A stretch of 64,000 nt of DNA from Reyranella massiliensis 521 (GTDB taxonomy: Bacteria; Pseudomonadota; Alphaproteobacteria; Reyranellales; Reyranellaceae). The position numbers and the translations under genes are program-made. The DNA lies in the NCBI GenBank assembly GCA_945862125.1, contig CAMAYC010000003.1, positions 1 to 64,000 on the forward strand, read 5' to 3'. Every line of letters begins with the position of its first letter. Positions within the stretch are counted from its first letter, which is position 1. This document shows, one piece after another, positions 18,112-26,482 of this stretch. Below the pieces are notes generated by a model, which had not been told where the DNA came from, did no database searches, and saw only the letters and a program-made list of their open reading frames with translations.

Positions 18112-18786
18112 TCAAAAACCTCCTTCCTCGACCGACACGCACGGCACCTCCCGCCGACCACCTAGTGGAGCGGTCAGCACGCACATGGTGGCGGTGCCGA
18201 GAATGCGTACTGGACAGCCTACATAGGCGGTCGCCGGGTTGCTGCGGCAGTTCAGCAGCTGGCTCCGAAAAGTACGACTAGCGTTCGCTGTCAGGAGATG
18301 AACGACCGGTATGTTCGGGATGTCCCCATTCGCAAACTGAATGGCGTCTACATTTGTGCTGAATAGCAAATCCAGATTGCCGGCGGGCAGGTACACCCCG
18401 ACCAGCGATACCTTCGCGGACCGGCTCGCCAGGTCCCTGCCATCGAGTATGAAATCCCGGACCGTTATCCGACTGTACCCCAGGGCCGCGTCATCACGTT
18501 GCTGGGCATCTGCTCTTTGCTGCACTGCCGCCGCCGCCAGACGTTGTTGATCTGCCGATTGTCGGGCCTGTTCTGCCTTCGCGGCTTTCACCTTCGGGTC
18601 TGCTTCATTGGCACAACGAGATCCGTAGCTGGAAAGCGCATCGGACTTGCGCCTGCATTCGTCGTAGGTCGGATCTCCCATGTGCGCGACATCGTTAATG
18701 ACGTTCGAGGGATAGGCACAAGCGCCGAGCGCCACCGCCGATGCGATGCCGCATAGCCAGTAGGTTACGCTTCTGATGGCAGGCAT
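18112..18786 (-). CDS. Predicted lipoprotein, 224 aa
   Basis: ATG at 18786 is preferred because it gives a classic lipoprotein leader: MPAIRSVTYWLCGIASAVAL then the lipobox LGAC at about residues 20-23. A long Ala/Gln helix with coiled-coil potential follows (AAKAEQARQSADQQRLAAAA), then a beta domain (ITVRDFILDGRDLA, KVSLVGVYLPAGN) with cysteines in LLNCRSN, VGCPVRI and a late MCVL. The beta region looks OB-fold-like. Function is unknown. It is placed among the phage-remnant genes. Confidence 0.65.
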   Translation of the reverse strand: MPAIRSVTYWLCGIASAVALGACAYPSNVINDVAHMGDPTYDECRRKSDALSSYGSRCANEADPKVKAAKAEQARQSADQQRLAAAAVQQRADAQQRDDAALGYSRITVRDFILDGRDLASRSAKVSLVGVYLPAGNLDLLFSTNVDAIQFANGDIPNIPVVHLLTANASRTFRSQLLNCRSNPATAYVGCPVRILGTATMCVLTAPLGGRREVPCVSVEEGGF

Positions 18787-18925
18787 TTTCTTCCCTGCGC
18801 CGCGTCCTTGCGCCCCTCGATTCATCGCCGTCTCCACCCAAGGTTGACCAGCCAATCAGCGCATATTTATCGGATTTTTCAATATCTAAAGACCCGATTT
18901 ACTTAGTTGTCCCTCTTTACTGGCG

Positions 18926-19177
18926 GTGGTGGGACAGGTGTGGATCCGACCTAGGGATCAAAGGATTGTTGGTCGGACTATGGCGGAAGCACGTCTTGCG
19001 GCCCAGCTCACCCAGCAGCAGTTGGCGCGCAAGCTACGTAAGCCACAGTCCTTTGTATCGTCATACGAATCCGGTCAACGCCGGGTCGACGTGCTGGAGT
19101 TTCTGACGATCATTCGAGCGATCGGCGCGCTTCCGGCCGACATCTTTAAGGCCATCGAAAAGCAAACCTTGAAGTAA
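18926..19177 (+). CDS. XRE-family HTH regulator, 83 aa
   Basis: The small protein is a single helix-turn-helix domain: EARLAAQLTQQQLARKL, then PQSFVSSYESGQRRVDVLEF and a C-terminal helix IIRAIGALPADIFKAIEKQ. The GTG at 18926 fits the family's usual length of about 75-85 aa better than ATG at 18980. It lies divergent from the lipoprotein gene and convergent with the terminase gene, and is probably a regulator of the element. Confidence 0.75.
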   Translation: MVGQVWIRPRDQRIVGRTMAEARLAAQLTQQQLARKLRKPQSFVSSYESGQRRVDVLEFLTIIRAIGALPADIFKAIEKQTLK

Positions 19178-19220
19178 GAGTCGAGGCCTAGCCTCGGAGC
19201 TTGCTGGTCACTGGTAGCAG

Positions 19221-20609
19221 TTAGAAGCCCTCGTTGTTTCCCAGCGAAAGGGCAAGGCCATAACAGAAGGTATCGAGAAGATCGTCCTCGCGGTCGCTCT
19301 TCTTGTCGCCCATGCGGAATCCCTCGATCTGCTCCATCAGATGATTTCGCGATCGCCCTTTGTAAATCATCACCTTCTCGAAGGCATAGTCGGTGTATTT
19401 GACGCGACCACGATAGACGTACTGGGATACCGACATCGCGCGCTCATCTTTACCCATCGCCGTGAGCTTGGAATCGATCCCGTGGACCTGTAGTCCCCGC
19501 TTGATCGCCTGTTGGAGCAGAATAGTTCCTGAGTTCTTGTCTTCAATGAACGCGCCAGCGGACCCACGACGAGCCCGACACATCGCCCCGAGCTCTTCCA
19601 GTCGCTGCATGACAGAAGGCAGCCATATTTCCAGGGTCGCCCCCTCGATCTGCACGACATCCCAGTCGAGGATAAAAAGGGGCGTTTGCCGATTCAGACT
19701 CTCATAGGCAAAAAACGTGACCGCAGTGCCATCGTGATCCGTACCTGTTTTAGAGGCGGTATCAATGACGGCAAAGACATAGTCGCAGGACTTCGGGTAA
19801 GAGACCGGCCATCCATCAACGAGAAGCCGCACCCGCTCGAAAAAGGCGGCGCCCGCCCAATCCACAAACTCAGCCAAGTACTCTTGCGCATAGACGCGGG
19901 GGTCGTTCCCCTCCCTGAGCTCCGTCAGGTACTGCTCTCGCCGGCCCAGCCAGGCCTCCACGGTTTCATTGCGCCGGCGCTTGGGCAGTATTGGGTTGTC
20001 GAGGGTGGTGGCGTGATATTCGTGGAAGCCGGAAGCCGGGTTTGTGCAGATTTCGTAGAAGAAGTTGTCGGGGTCCTTGCCCGCGGAGTTCGAGCAGACT
20101 AGCGCCTGTCCGCCGTAATCAAACAGCGTCGGCTTGATGCTCTCCTGCCAGATGCTCATCGTCGATCCGTCGGTGCCTAGGGCGCCGTTCTTGCCGAATG
20201 CAGCCTCATCGATGACGACCCGCTGGTAGCCTCTGCTTCGCCCGGCATTGGGGTTTTCGAGTGACCAGAAGTCCAGGCGTGCGCCATTCTTGAAGTGCAT
20301 GGCCGCATCGCCTTTTGAGGCGCGGTCTACGATCGGCCCCAGCCGCCGATTCAAGGCCGTGAAGACCTCCGCCCACATCGTATGCTGCGGCGCGAACCAG
20401 GCGCACTCCTGACCCTCCACCAGCCCCTGGGCAATCCACGTCATGGCAAATTCGGTCTTGCCGAAGCGTCGACCGCACCGAAGCGCCATGAAACGGTGAC
20501 GCTGCAGAGCCCAGTACGCCGCCCACTGCCCGGAATGGAGAGTGCCCAGGGAGATGGTTCGCCGGGAGGCTGCCGGAATGAACATGCGCTGCCTCCTACG
20601 GCTCATCAT
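19221..20609 (-). CDS. Phage terminase large subunit
   Basis: Terminase large subunits package phage DNA using an ATPase and a nuclease domain. This 462-residue protein has the Walker A-type loop RCGRRFGKTE at about residues 44-53, a Walker B (RVVIDEAAFG) near 140, and RNase-H-like nuclease residues at FAVIDTASKTGTDHDGT and AFIEDKNSGT, ending DREDDLLDTFCYGLAL. ATG at 20609 or 20606 is chosen because it overlaps the end of the DUF5681 gene; the longer frame would run through that gene. No portal, capsid or tail gene accompanies it. Confidence 0.88.
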   Translation of the reverse strand: MMSRRRQRMFIPAASRRTISLGTLHSGQWAAYWALQRHRFMALRCGRRFGKTEFAMTWIAQGLVEGQECAWFAPQHTMWAEVFTALNRRLGPIVDRASKGDAAMHFKNGARLDFWSLENPNAGRSRGYQRVVIDEAAFGKNGALGTDGSTMSIWQESIKPTLFDYGGQALVCSNSAGKDPDNFFYEICTNPASGFHEYHATTLDNPILPKRRRNETVEAWLGRREQYLTELREGNDPRVYAQEYLAEFVDWAGAAFFERVRLLVDGWPVSYPKSCDYVFAVIDTASKTGTDHDGTAVTFFAYESLNRQTPLFILDWDVVQIEGATLEIWLPSVMQRLEELGAMCRARRGSAGAFIEDKNSGTILLQQAIKRGLQVHGIDSKLTAMGKDERAMSVSQYVYRGRVKYTDYAFEKVMIYKGRSRNHLMEQIEGFRMGDKKSDREDDLLDTFCYGLALSLGNNEGF

Positions 20610-21018
20610 CGGTGTATGGGTCACCGGGGGATGCCGGCCGGGCGGCGCCGGCGGCGCCTGCTTTGTCTTCGGCACTCTGCGTTGGCGAGTCTGGCAGCCA
20701 GCCCTCGATTTCCAGGATCTGGACGCCGGCGTTGCCGAACCGTTCCGCCCTTTCTCGGATGCGGAGCACATTCTCGGCGGCAGCAATGTCGCCTGCTGCG
20801 GCCCGTTCGACCTGCATCCGGATGCCTAACTCATGACGCGTGCCGACCTTTACCTTTCCGCGCTCGCGGTACTCCATCGGCGCAAGCAGGACGTCATTGA
20901 TCTTCTGGGCGAGCGGCGTTGGCCGCTTCTTCGGCCGCCCGGCGGGATTGCCCGATCGTCCGCGCTTGAACTGGCCACTCTTCGGGGGCTTTCCGAAACC
21001 GACCGGGTACTTAGCCAT
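20596..21018 (-). CDS. DUF5681 protein, likely terminase accessory
   Basis: The 140-aa protein opens with the hallmark DUF5681 phrase FGKPPKSGQFKRGRSGNPAGRPKK split over residues 8-31, followed by a helical segment (LAQKINDVLLAP, ELGIRMQVERAAAGDIAAAE) and an acidic, disordered tail. DUF5681 proteins commonly precede terminase large subunits and may act like small terminases in DNA recognition; that role is inference. It overlaps the terminase start by about 14 bp. Confidence 0.85.
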   Translation of the reverse strand: MAKYPVGFGKPPKSGQFKRGRSGNPAGRPKKRPTPLAQKINDVLLAPMEYRERGKVKVGTRHELGIRMQVERAAAGDIAAAENVLRIRERAERFGNAGVQILEIEGWLPDSPTQSAEDKAGAAGAARPASPGDPYTDDEP

Positions 21019-21340
21019 TTTCCTTGCCCCGCCCAGCCTTCTTGAAAGCGCGCGTATACTCGTTGTCGACGTATTGAACCTTCAGCTTCCGTTCGGTGCG
21101 GCGGTCCGCAAAGTCTTGGTACTTGAGCAATGCCCGCCAGGCGCGACCACTGCCGGCAAGGGCTTTCTGCAGCAACTGCAGAATGATGGCCTCGATCGTC
21201 GGTACCTGCCTGACCTCGCCGTTGAGGGTTATGGCGTGTGGCTGCATTAACAGCCGATCGACAACCTCCAAGGTGCTCTCCTCGAGTTTCTTTCGCCGGC
21301 GCGAAGCCGGACGCCCGGATCGACGGCCCGATGTGGTCAT
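21011..21340 (-). CDS. Hypothetical phage-type protein, 109 aa
   Basis: The protein has a basic N-terminus (RRSGRPASRRRKKLEES), a helical middle (LEVVDRLLMQP, VRQVPTIEAIILQLLQKALAG) and a basic tail (EYTRAFKKAGRGKENG). The middle resembles the helical part that follows the GNP motif in other DUF5681 proteins, so it may be a diverged partner of the next gene. It overlaps the methyltransferase gene by 4 bp and the DUF5681 gene by 8 bp, so all are in one operon. Confidence 0.65.
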   Translation of the reverse strand: MTTSGRRSGRPASRRRKKLEESTLEVVDRLLMQPHAITLNGEVRQVPTIEAIILQLLQKALAGSGRAWRALLKYQDFADRRTERKLKVQYVDNEYTRAFKKAGRGKENG

Positions 21341-22722
21341 GCTGACCCCACCTCGGGCTCCGCCAGCCTTTCAAGAGCTACCTCTGCGAATGTCTTGCCG
21401 CTCGAGTGCCGCGCCTGCTGACCCGTAAAGCGCTCCCAGCGTCGGACCGACGTATCCACGTACAGAGGGTCCAGCTCGATGCAGTAGCCGCGCCGGCCGG
21501 TCTGCTCGGCCGCAATGATGGTCGTGCCGCTGCCACAGAAGGGATCGAGCACGATACCGTCCCTAGGGGTCACATCCAGAATGGCGTCCGCCACCATGGC
21601 CAGCGGCTTAACTGTTGGATGGAGCGCCAGACCCTTGATCTGACCGCGCCGTGCAAAGCTGTTCATGCCCGCATAGTTCCAGACATTCGTCCGGTTGCGG
21701 CCGAACTTGCCCAGCTGCACGTTATTTATGCGTTTTGTGCCGTGCTTACTGATTACGACCACGAACTCGGTCTGAGATCGATAAAGCGATCCCATGCCGC
21801 CGTTCGCCTTGACCCAAACGCAGACATTGAGCAGGTCGTGGCCGATCTCTCGGACTGCCGCCATAAGTTCCTCGAGGTGGCGCCAGTCCATGCATATGAA
21901 CGATGTCCCACCGTCCTCGACGTTGTCGGTGACGAGCCTGAGAAATGTGATCAGGAACTCGCAGAACTCTTCGCGGGACATCTCACCCGAGGCCATCGGA
22001 AACTCGCGATGCGTCCGCTTACCGTTCCCGACCACGTGCCCAACTATCGGTACGTTGTAGGGCGGATCGGTCCAAATCCCACAGACCTTCTCGCCATTCA
22101 TCAAGGCGGCATAGGTAGCGACATCGAGAGCGCTTCCGCAGATTAGGCGGTGGACGCCGAGCAGCCATTGATCACCTAGCCTGCTTACCGCCTGCTCCGC
22201 CGAGATGACGACGTCGCCCTCATCTCCCTCCTCCCCCGTTTGGAGAGATTGAATGCGGAAGTCGATCTCGGGCTGCTCGAACCCTGTAACCTCAAGGTCG
22301 AAGCCCAATGAGATCTGGGAGAGGTCCCTAAGAATCTCGGCAACAGCTCGATCATTCCATGACGATCGCTCGGCCAACCTGTTGTCGGCGATTTTGTATG
22401 CCTCAATCTGTTCTGGCGTGAGATCGTCGACGCGAATGGCGGGGAAGGTCGTCCAACCCAGCAGTTTCGCGGCCGCGACGCGACCGTGCCCCGAGACAAT
22501 GCGGTTGTCTTTATCGATGACAATTGGGGCGACGGCACCGAACGTCCCCAAGCTGCCGGTCAGTGCACGGAGGCCAGCGGCGGTGTGAACGCGCACCTGC
22601 AAGGGTGCAGCAACGCAGTCCGCCAGCGGAATTTCAATGATGGACCGCGGTTGTTGGCGAGTCGCTACTGTTTCACCAACCGCTGCGCTCTTCTGTCTTT
22701 GCCTGCCCATCAGCTTCCTCAC
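21337..22722 (-). CDS. ParB-like nuclease domain fused to DNA methyltransferase
   Basis: The 461-aa protein has a ParB/Srx-like N-terminal domain (about residues 28-125: IPLADCVAAPLQVRVHT, IVSGHGRVAAAKLLGW, EAYKIADNRLAERS) and an N6-adenine/N4-cytosine methyltransferase domain from about 180. The catalytic motif DPPY is at 219-222 and the SAM loop LDPFCGSGTTIIAAE lies near the C-terminus, the beta-class order. Such fusions are common in phages and may modify phage DNA before packaging. No restriction enzyme gene is adjacent. The downstream gene overlaps by 4 bp. Confidence 0.92.
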   Translation of the reverse strand: MRKLMGRQRQKSAAVGETVATRQQPRSIIEIPLADCVAAPLQVRVHTAAGLRALTGSLGTFGAVAPIVIDKDNRIVSGHGRVAAAKLLGWTTFPAIRVDDLTPEQIEAYKIADNRLAERSSWNDRAVAEILRDLSQISLGFDLEVTGFEQPEIDFRIQSLQTGEEGDEGDVVISAEQAVSRLGDQWLLGVHRLICGSALDVATYAALMNGEKVCGIWTDPPYNVPIVGHVVGNGKRTHREFPMASGEMSREEFCEFLITFLRLVTDNVEDGGTSFICMDWRHLEELMAAVREIGHDLLNVCVWVKANGGMGSLYRSQTEFVVVISKHGTKRINNVQLGKFGRNRTNVWNYAGMNSFARRGQIKGLALHPTVKPLAMVADAILDVTPRDGIVLDPFCGSGTTIIAAEQTGRRGYCIELDPLYVDTSVRRWERFTGQQARHSSGKTFAEVALERLAEPEVGSA

Positions 22723-22859
22723 GCACTCGCCAAATTGCGAGAATTGAAGAAGCGACGATTATCTTCGTCGCACCGATCATTTGATCGGCGTGGCGAATGT
22801 ATTGGGCGTTCCCCTGGTACTTAAGGTTGATTGGGGACATTTTTGAAGCCCCAATCACC

Positions 22860-23546
22860 CTATGGCTGACGCCACTCCCGATCCCGCGTTTGCGCGGCCC
22901 CATGCACTTGGTCAATGGTCACATCGGGGCCAACGATCAAAGTCGCCAACTCCACCGCCAAGGCCTCATTGGCCTTCCCGGTAATCCCCCGAACTCCTTC
23001 TGCGAGCCAGCCAACCGCAGCTCTCTCCGCTGCCTTTCCGTTGGTATTTCGGGTCGCTCCCAGGCGCGAGCGGGTTTCTCTGGCCACAGTGGCGCTCACA
23101 CGAATGGCATCGCTTATTAATGTGAGCCCGCCCTTCATTCTGGCAACCGCCTCTGGAGGAGTTTCTATGCGTGTAAGCAGCCAACTGGCAGGCTGGACAC
23201 TGACTTCTGCCTCGACGAACTTCGATAACTGCTGAATCGCGCGGTCGAGCGTTTCCAGCTCCCCCAAACGCTTACTGTCACCGAGTACTCTCTTCAGGTT
23301 ATCTATTATCTGCTTGAAGGAATGCAGGAGCTCATTCGCTTGCAGACAGACCCGCAGGATTCTCCAGCAGGCGTATCCCTCGGTATCCATCCGTTCGAAA
23401 ATGGCTATTGCTTCTCGATTGTCGAGAAGCCGCTCAAGCAGAGCAATGTCAGATAAGGAGAGGTCTGGCCGTTCTTGACGCAGTTCAGCAACCAGCGTCG
23501 AGAGTATGGGTTCTTTGGCCTCAGACTTTGCAGACTCTTTCACCAT
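22860..23546 (-). CDS. Hypothetical protein, 228 aa
   Basis: This mostly helical protein starts MVKESAKSEAKEPILSTLV and contains LLERLLDNREAIAIFERMDTEG, a long helix (LHSFKQIIDNLKRVLGDSKRL) and a C-terminal Gly/Ala helix region near GWLAEGVRGITGKANEALAV. No catalytic motif or signal peptide is evident. It is on the same strand as the methyltransferase and terminase genes, 137 bp upstream of the former, and is probably an early gene of the element. Confidence 0.6.
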   Translation of the reverse strand: MVKESAKSEAKEPILSTLVAELRQERPDLSLSDIALLERLLDNREAIAIFERMDTEGYACWRILRVCLQANELLHSFKQIIDNLKRVLGDSKRLGELETLDRAIQQLSKFVEAEVSVQPASWLLTRIETPPEAVARMKGGLTLISDAIRVSATVARETRSRLGATRNTNGKAAERAAVGWLAEGVRGITGKANEALAVELATLIVGPDVTIDQVHGAAQTRDREWRQP

Positions 23547-23907
23547 GGATGCTCCTCGGGCTCTGGCACTCTCCCGACCGACGAGACATAGGCATGGCCC
23601 GGCAACTAGTCACCAGGGTCTGGCTCTTTTCGAGAGCAGAATAATGGGGATTCGAACCGGCTTTCCATAAGTCTAGCTAAACGGCTGGGCAGCAATTCGA
23701 CTGTCGAGCACAACATGTCGAAAAGGCGTGAATCAAGCTACTCAGTGCAGAATGGCCCTTTTGTACTGAGTTGGTCTCTTAGAAGCCTTCGTTCAATTTC
23801 CATGCAGACGCACGGTCTAAGCTTTCGCATTTCGATCGATTGATGGGCCATGGTCCATTCCTCCTGGCTGTAATCTGTCGCGAAAGCCTCTAGATGGCTC
23901 TCGCTCT
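23547..23907. other. Right edge of mobile remnant; no gene
   Basis: These 361 bp hold no convincing gene. Two marks are visible. One is an imperfect repeat of a sequence near 40.76 kb (see the repeat entry). The other, on the minus strand and ending at 23777, is a short frame whose last residues (WKLNEGF, stop) resemble the end of the terminase gene (NNEGF, stop). It may be a scrap of a related gene. An inverted repeat ACTCAGT...ACTGAGT lies at about 23739-23770. Confidence 0.4.
23646..23686 (+). repeat. Left copy of imperfect direct repeat flanking catabolic block
   Basis: The core CTTTCCATAAG then TCTAGCTAAACGGCT (23661-23686) matches 22 of 26 positions with 40764-40789, and the similarity extends left with one gap. 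Both copies have the same orientation. They lie on either side of the catabolic cluster at 23908-39819. Confidence 0.5.
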
Positions 23908-25074
23908 TCATTGGCTTCGTGGGGTCTGGCGCGCCATCAACACGGCTTCCGCCCCTTGACTCTGCGCCTCGTCGGCGGGACTGCGAATGGGTTTCAATGG
24001 GTCACCAGCGCTCATGGCCGGATGTGAGCGCAGATATTGATTGGGGCAGTGGAAAGGCTCATCGAGTTCAATCGCGGCGTGCCACGGCCAACGCGGATTG
24101 TACAGAATAGCGCGACCCAGCGCGATAAGGTCTGCTTTTCCGCTCTTGAGAATGGCCGAGGCCTGTTGCTGACTGGTGATCAATCCAACGGCCATGGTCG
24201 CGATGTCCGCTTCATGGCGGATTCGTTCGGCGAAGCCGACCTGATAGCCAGGGAAAACGTCGGGTCGCTGATGCGGCACCGCCCCACCGCTGGAAGCGCA
24301 GATGTAGTCGCAACCGCGCTCGCGCAGGGCTGCAGCAAGCGCCACGCTGTCCTCGATGTCCCAACCACCGTCAGCCCAGTCAGTGGCCGACAGGCGCACG
24401 CCAAGTGGCTTGCACTCTGGCCATGCTGCGCGCACGGCGCTGAACGCCTCTAGCGCGAAGCGCAGGCGGCCCGACCGGCTGCCGCCATATTCGTCATCGC
24501 GCTGGTTAGTCAGCGGCGACAGGAAATTGTGTATTAGGTAGCCGTGTGCCGCATGCAACTCAAGAAGATCGACGCCCAGAGCGTCAATGCGCCGGGCCGC
24601 CGCCGCGAAGTCGGCAACAATGCCCGCGATGCCACTTCGATCGAGCACAGTGGGCACGCCGCGGCCTGGATAAGGGTCGGCCCAGGCGCCGCAGACAGGC
24701 CATCCGCCCTTTTCCTCAGGGAGGTACCTTTGGCCCTCCCAAGCCGAGGTCGTCGATCCCTTTCGTCCTGAGTGATTGATCTGCATGCCCAGCCGGGCGC
24801 CGCCGTGCCGTCGGCAGAAGGCCAAGACCGGCTCCAGCGCGGCCGCCTGCCGGTCTGACCAGATTCCGAGATCCAGAGGACTGCAGCGGCCATGAGGATG
24901 TACTGCAGCCGCCTCGATGATCAACAATCCCGCTCCCGACACGGCAAGATGGCCCAGATGCATCATGTGCCAGTCTGTGGCGCAGCCGTCGGACGCGGAA
25001 TACTGCCCCATTGGCGAAACCACAATCCGATTGGGCAACATAAGGCCGCGCAATCTAAGTGGTGAGAACAGCAT
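23908..25074 (-). CDS. Old-yellow-enzyme family NADH:flavin oxidoreductase
   Basis: The 388-aa TIM-barrel flavoprotein begins MLFSPLRLRGLMLPNRIVVSP, with INHSGRKGS, the active-site pair in LHAAHGYLIHNFLSPLTNQR and the phosphate-binding IALGRAILYNP. It matches the YqjM-like enoate reductase group, which reduces activated C=C bonds with FMN. The usual Cys after SPM in this group is Gly here (SPMGQYS), which should alter flavin tuning. It is the last gene of a seven-gene minus-strand operon headed by the ABC transporter, and could reduce an enone intermediate. Confidence 0.9.
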   Translation of the reverse strand: MLFSPLRLRGLMLPNRIVVSPMGQYSASDGCATDWHMMHLGHLAVSGAGLLIIEAAAVHPHGRCSPLDLGIWSDRQAAALEPVLAFCRRHGGARLGMQINHSGRKGSTTSAWEGQRYLPEEKGGWPVCGAWADPYPGRGVPTVLDRSGIAGIVADFAAAARRIDALGVDLLELHAAHGYLIHNFLSPLTNQRDDEYGGSRSGRLRFALEAFSAVRAAWPECKPLGVRLSATDWADGGWDIEDSVALAAALRERGCDYICASSGGAVPHQRPDVFPGYQVGFAERIRHEADIATMAVGLITSQQQASAILKSGKADLIALGRAILYNPRWPWHAAIELDEPFHCPNQYLRSHPAMSAGDPLKPIRSPADEAQSQGAEAVLMARQTPRSQ

Positions 25075-25083
25075 GACGGTGGT

Positions 25084-26454
25084 TCAGTTCACAGTAGCGC
25101 GACGCTTGCCGGCGATCCTGATCTGGCGGTCGAGATCTTGGAGATAGGGGAGCGATTCCTCTTCGATCGTGTGGCGCGGTGAATTTCTGAAGTACTTCTT
25201 GACGTACCGCTTCTTCGCCTCGATTTCGGACCTCATCTCATCAGGCGACGGCAGGTCCAGCTGGCCTCTTTCGAGCGCGCAGATCCACCGGGACTGATAC
25301 TCGAAGATCATGTTCAAAGCGTGCGCCGTCGAATTGAGAAGCCCGATGAAATAGAGGCCGTTCCACTCCGGCGAGCACATCCGCTTGTAGAGATCGACCG
25401 AATTATCCACGACCGGCACGATTGACGGTGGAATGAACGGCAAATCGATGAGATATCCGGTGGCCGCAATCATGACATCGAATTCGTCGCTGCTGCCATC
25501 GCTAAAGAAAATGCGCTTGCCTTCGATCTTCCGGATGCCGTGCTTGACGATGACACGTCTGTAAGCAACGTGCGGAATCAGGACGGCGGACGTCGTGGGA
25601 TGCGCGCGCTCGGTAAGCGGCTTGAATCCGAGGTCGCTCATGCGGCCATGCAGAATGTGCACGAGGGTCTTGATGATCCAGCGCCGCAGCCTGTCCGGTA
25701 CCCACGGCTTGTAAAGATGCATTGTTACATCGGTGAACGGACGGCCGAAAATCAGCTTGGGAGCGATCATCACACCCGATCGCGCCACTATGACCGTTCG
25801 TGGAGACAGCACGCAAACATCACTGGCGATATCGCAGGCGCTGTTGCCGACACCGATGATGCAGATCTTCTTGCCCACGAACGGTTCCGGCTGGCGATAG
25901 TCGTGCGAGTGAAGGTACTGGCCGGCGAAGTTATCGCGGAACTCCGGCACGTGCATGGGAACCGACAAATGTCCCGAAGCGACGACTACTCGGTCGAATA
26001 TCTCAACCTGGCCGTCCTCGAGCGTGACCTGCCATTCCGGCGCCTCGGGCCGATAGCGCTCGGACGGACGCACGTCGGCTACCCTGGATTTGAACTTGAT
26101 CCGCCTCGACACATCGAAGTGATCCGCATAGGCCTTGAGATAGCGATGCATGTCCCAATGATCGGGAAAGAGCTGCACTTGCTCGTCAAATTTGAAGTCG
26201 TTGAAGTTTGTGACGTTACGCGCCGTGTTGATGTGAAGGGTCCGGTAGGCGGCGGAACGCTCGCTATCGTTGCGGTAACACCACAAGCCGCCGATCTGCG
26301 TCCCGATTTCAAAGACCGTCACGTCGTCAAAGCCGCTTTGGATCAGGTATTTGGCGATGCACAGACCGGCGGCCCCGGCGCCGATCACTGCGAATCGCCG
26401 CCGCGTCTTCGACCGTTGCTCGGCCATGAGATGAGGGTCGCTTAGCGTGTCCAT
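25084..26454 (-). CDS. Flavin-containing monooxygenase, FMO/Baeyer-Villiger type
   Basis: The 456-aa protein has an FAD-binding GAGAAG at residues 25-30, a second Rossmann motif GVGNSA for NADPH, and between them FAGQYLHSHDY, which fits the FMO fingerprint FxGxxxHxxxY. The later ATGY (IAATGYLIDLPF) is also typical. Such enzymes oxygenate N or S atoms or insert oxygen next to ketones. With an enoate reductase, dehydrogenase and lactonase-like hydrolase in the same operon, Baeyer-Villiger oxidation is a reasonable inference. ATG at 26454 follows an AAGGAA ribosome site. Confidence 0.9.
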   Translation of the reverse strand: MDTLSDPHLMAEQRSKTRRRFAVIGAGAAGLCIAKYLIQSGFDDVTVFEIGTQIGGLWCYRNDSERSAAYRTLHINTARNVTNFNDFKFDEQVQLFPDHWDMHRYLKAYADHFDVSRRIKFKSRVADVRPSERYRPEAPEWQVTLEDGQVEIFDRVVVASGHLSVPMHVPEFRDNFAGQYLHSHDYRQPEPFVGKKICIIGVGNSACDIASDVCVLSPRTVIVARSGVMIAPKLIFGRPFTDVTMHLYKPWVPDRLRRWIIKTLVHILHGRMSDLGFKPLTERAHPTTSAVLIPHVAYRRVIVKHGIRKIEGKRIFFSDGSSDEFDVMIAATGYLIDLPFIPPSIVPVVDNSVDLYKRMCSPEWNGLYFIGLLNSTAHALNMIFEYQSRWICALERGQLDLPSPDEMRSEIEAKKRYVKKYFRNSPRHTIEEESLPYLQDLDRQIRIAGKRRATVN

Positions 26455-26482
26455 TTCCCATTCCTTCCTCGGTGTGCCCGCC

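Noticed and set aside
21337-22722. Restriction-modification system
   Set aside because: The methyltransferase is fused to a ParB-like domain and sits in a terminase operon, with no restriction enzyme gene beside it. A phage-type solitary methyltransferase fits better.
13977-23660. tRNA-Ile 3' end as attachment site with a matching copy at the right end of the remnant
   Set aside because: At 23650 a sequence like the tRNA T-arm (GGTTCGAATCC on the minus strand) is present, but it is inverted relative to the tRNA and only about 11 bp match. A true att repeat should be direct and longer, and serine recombinases rarely use tRNA genes.
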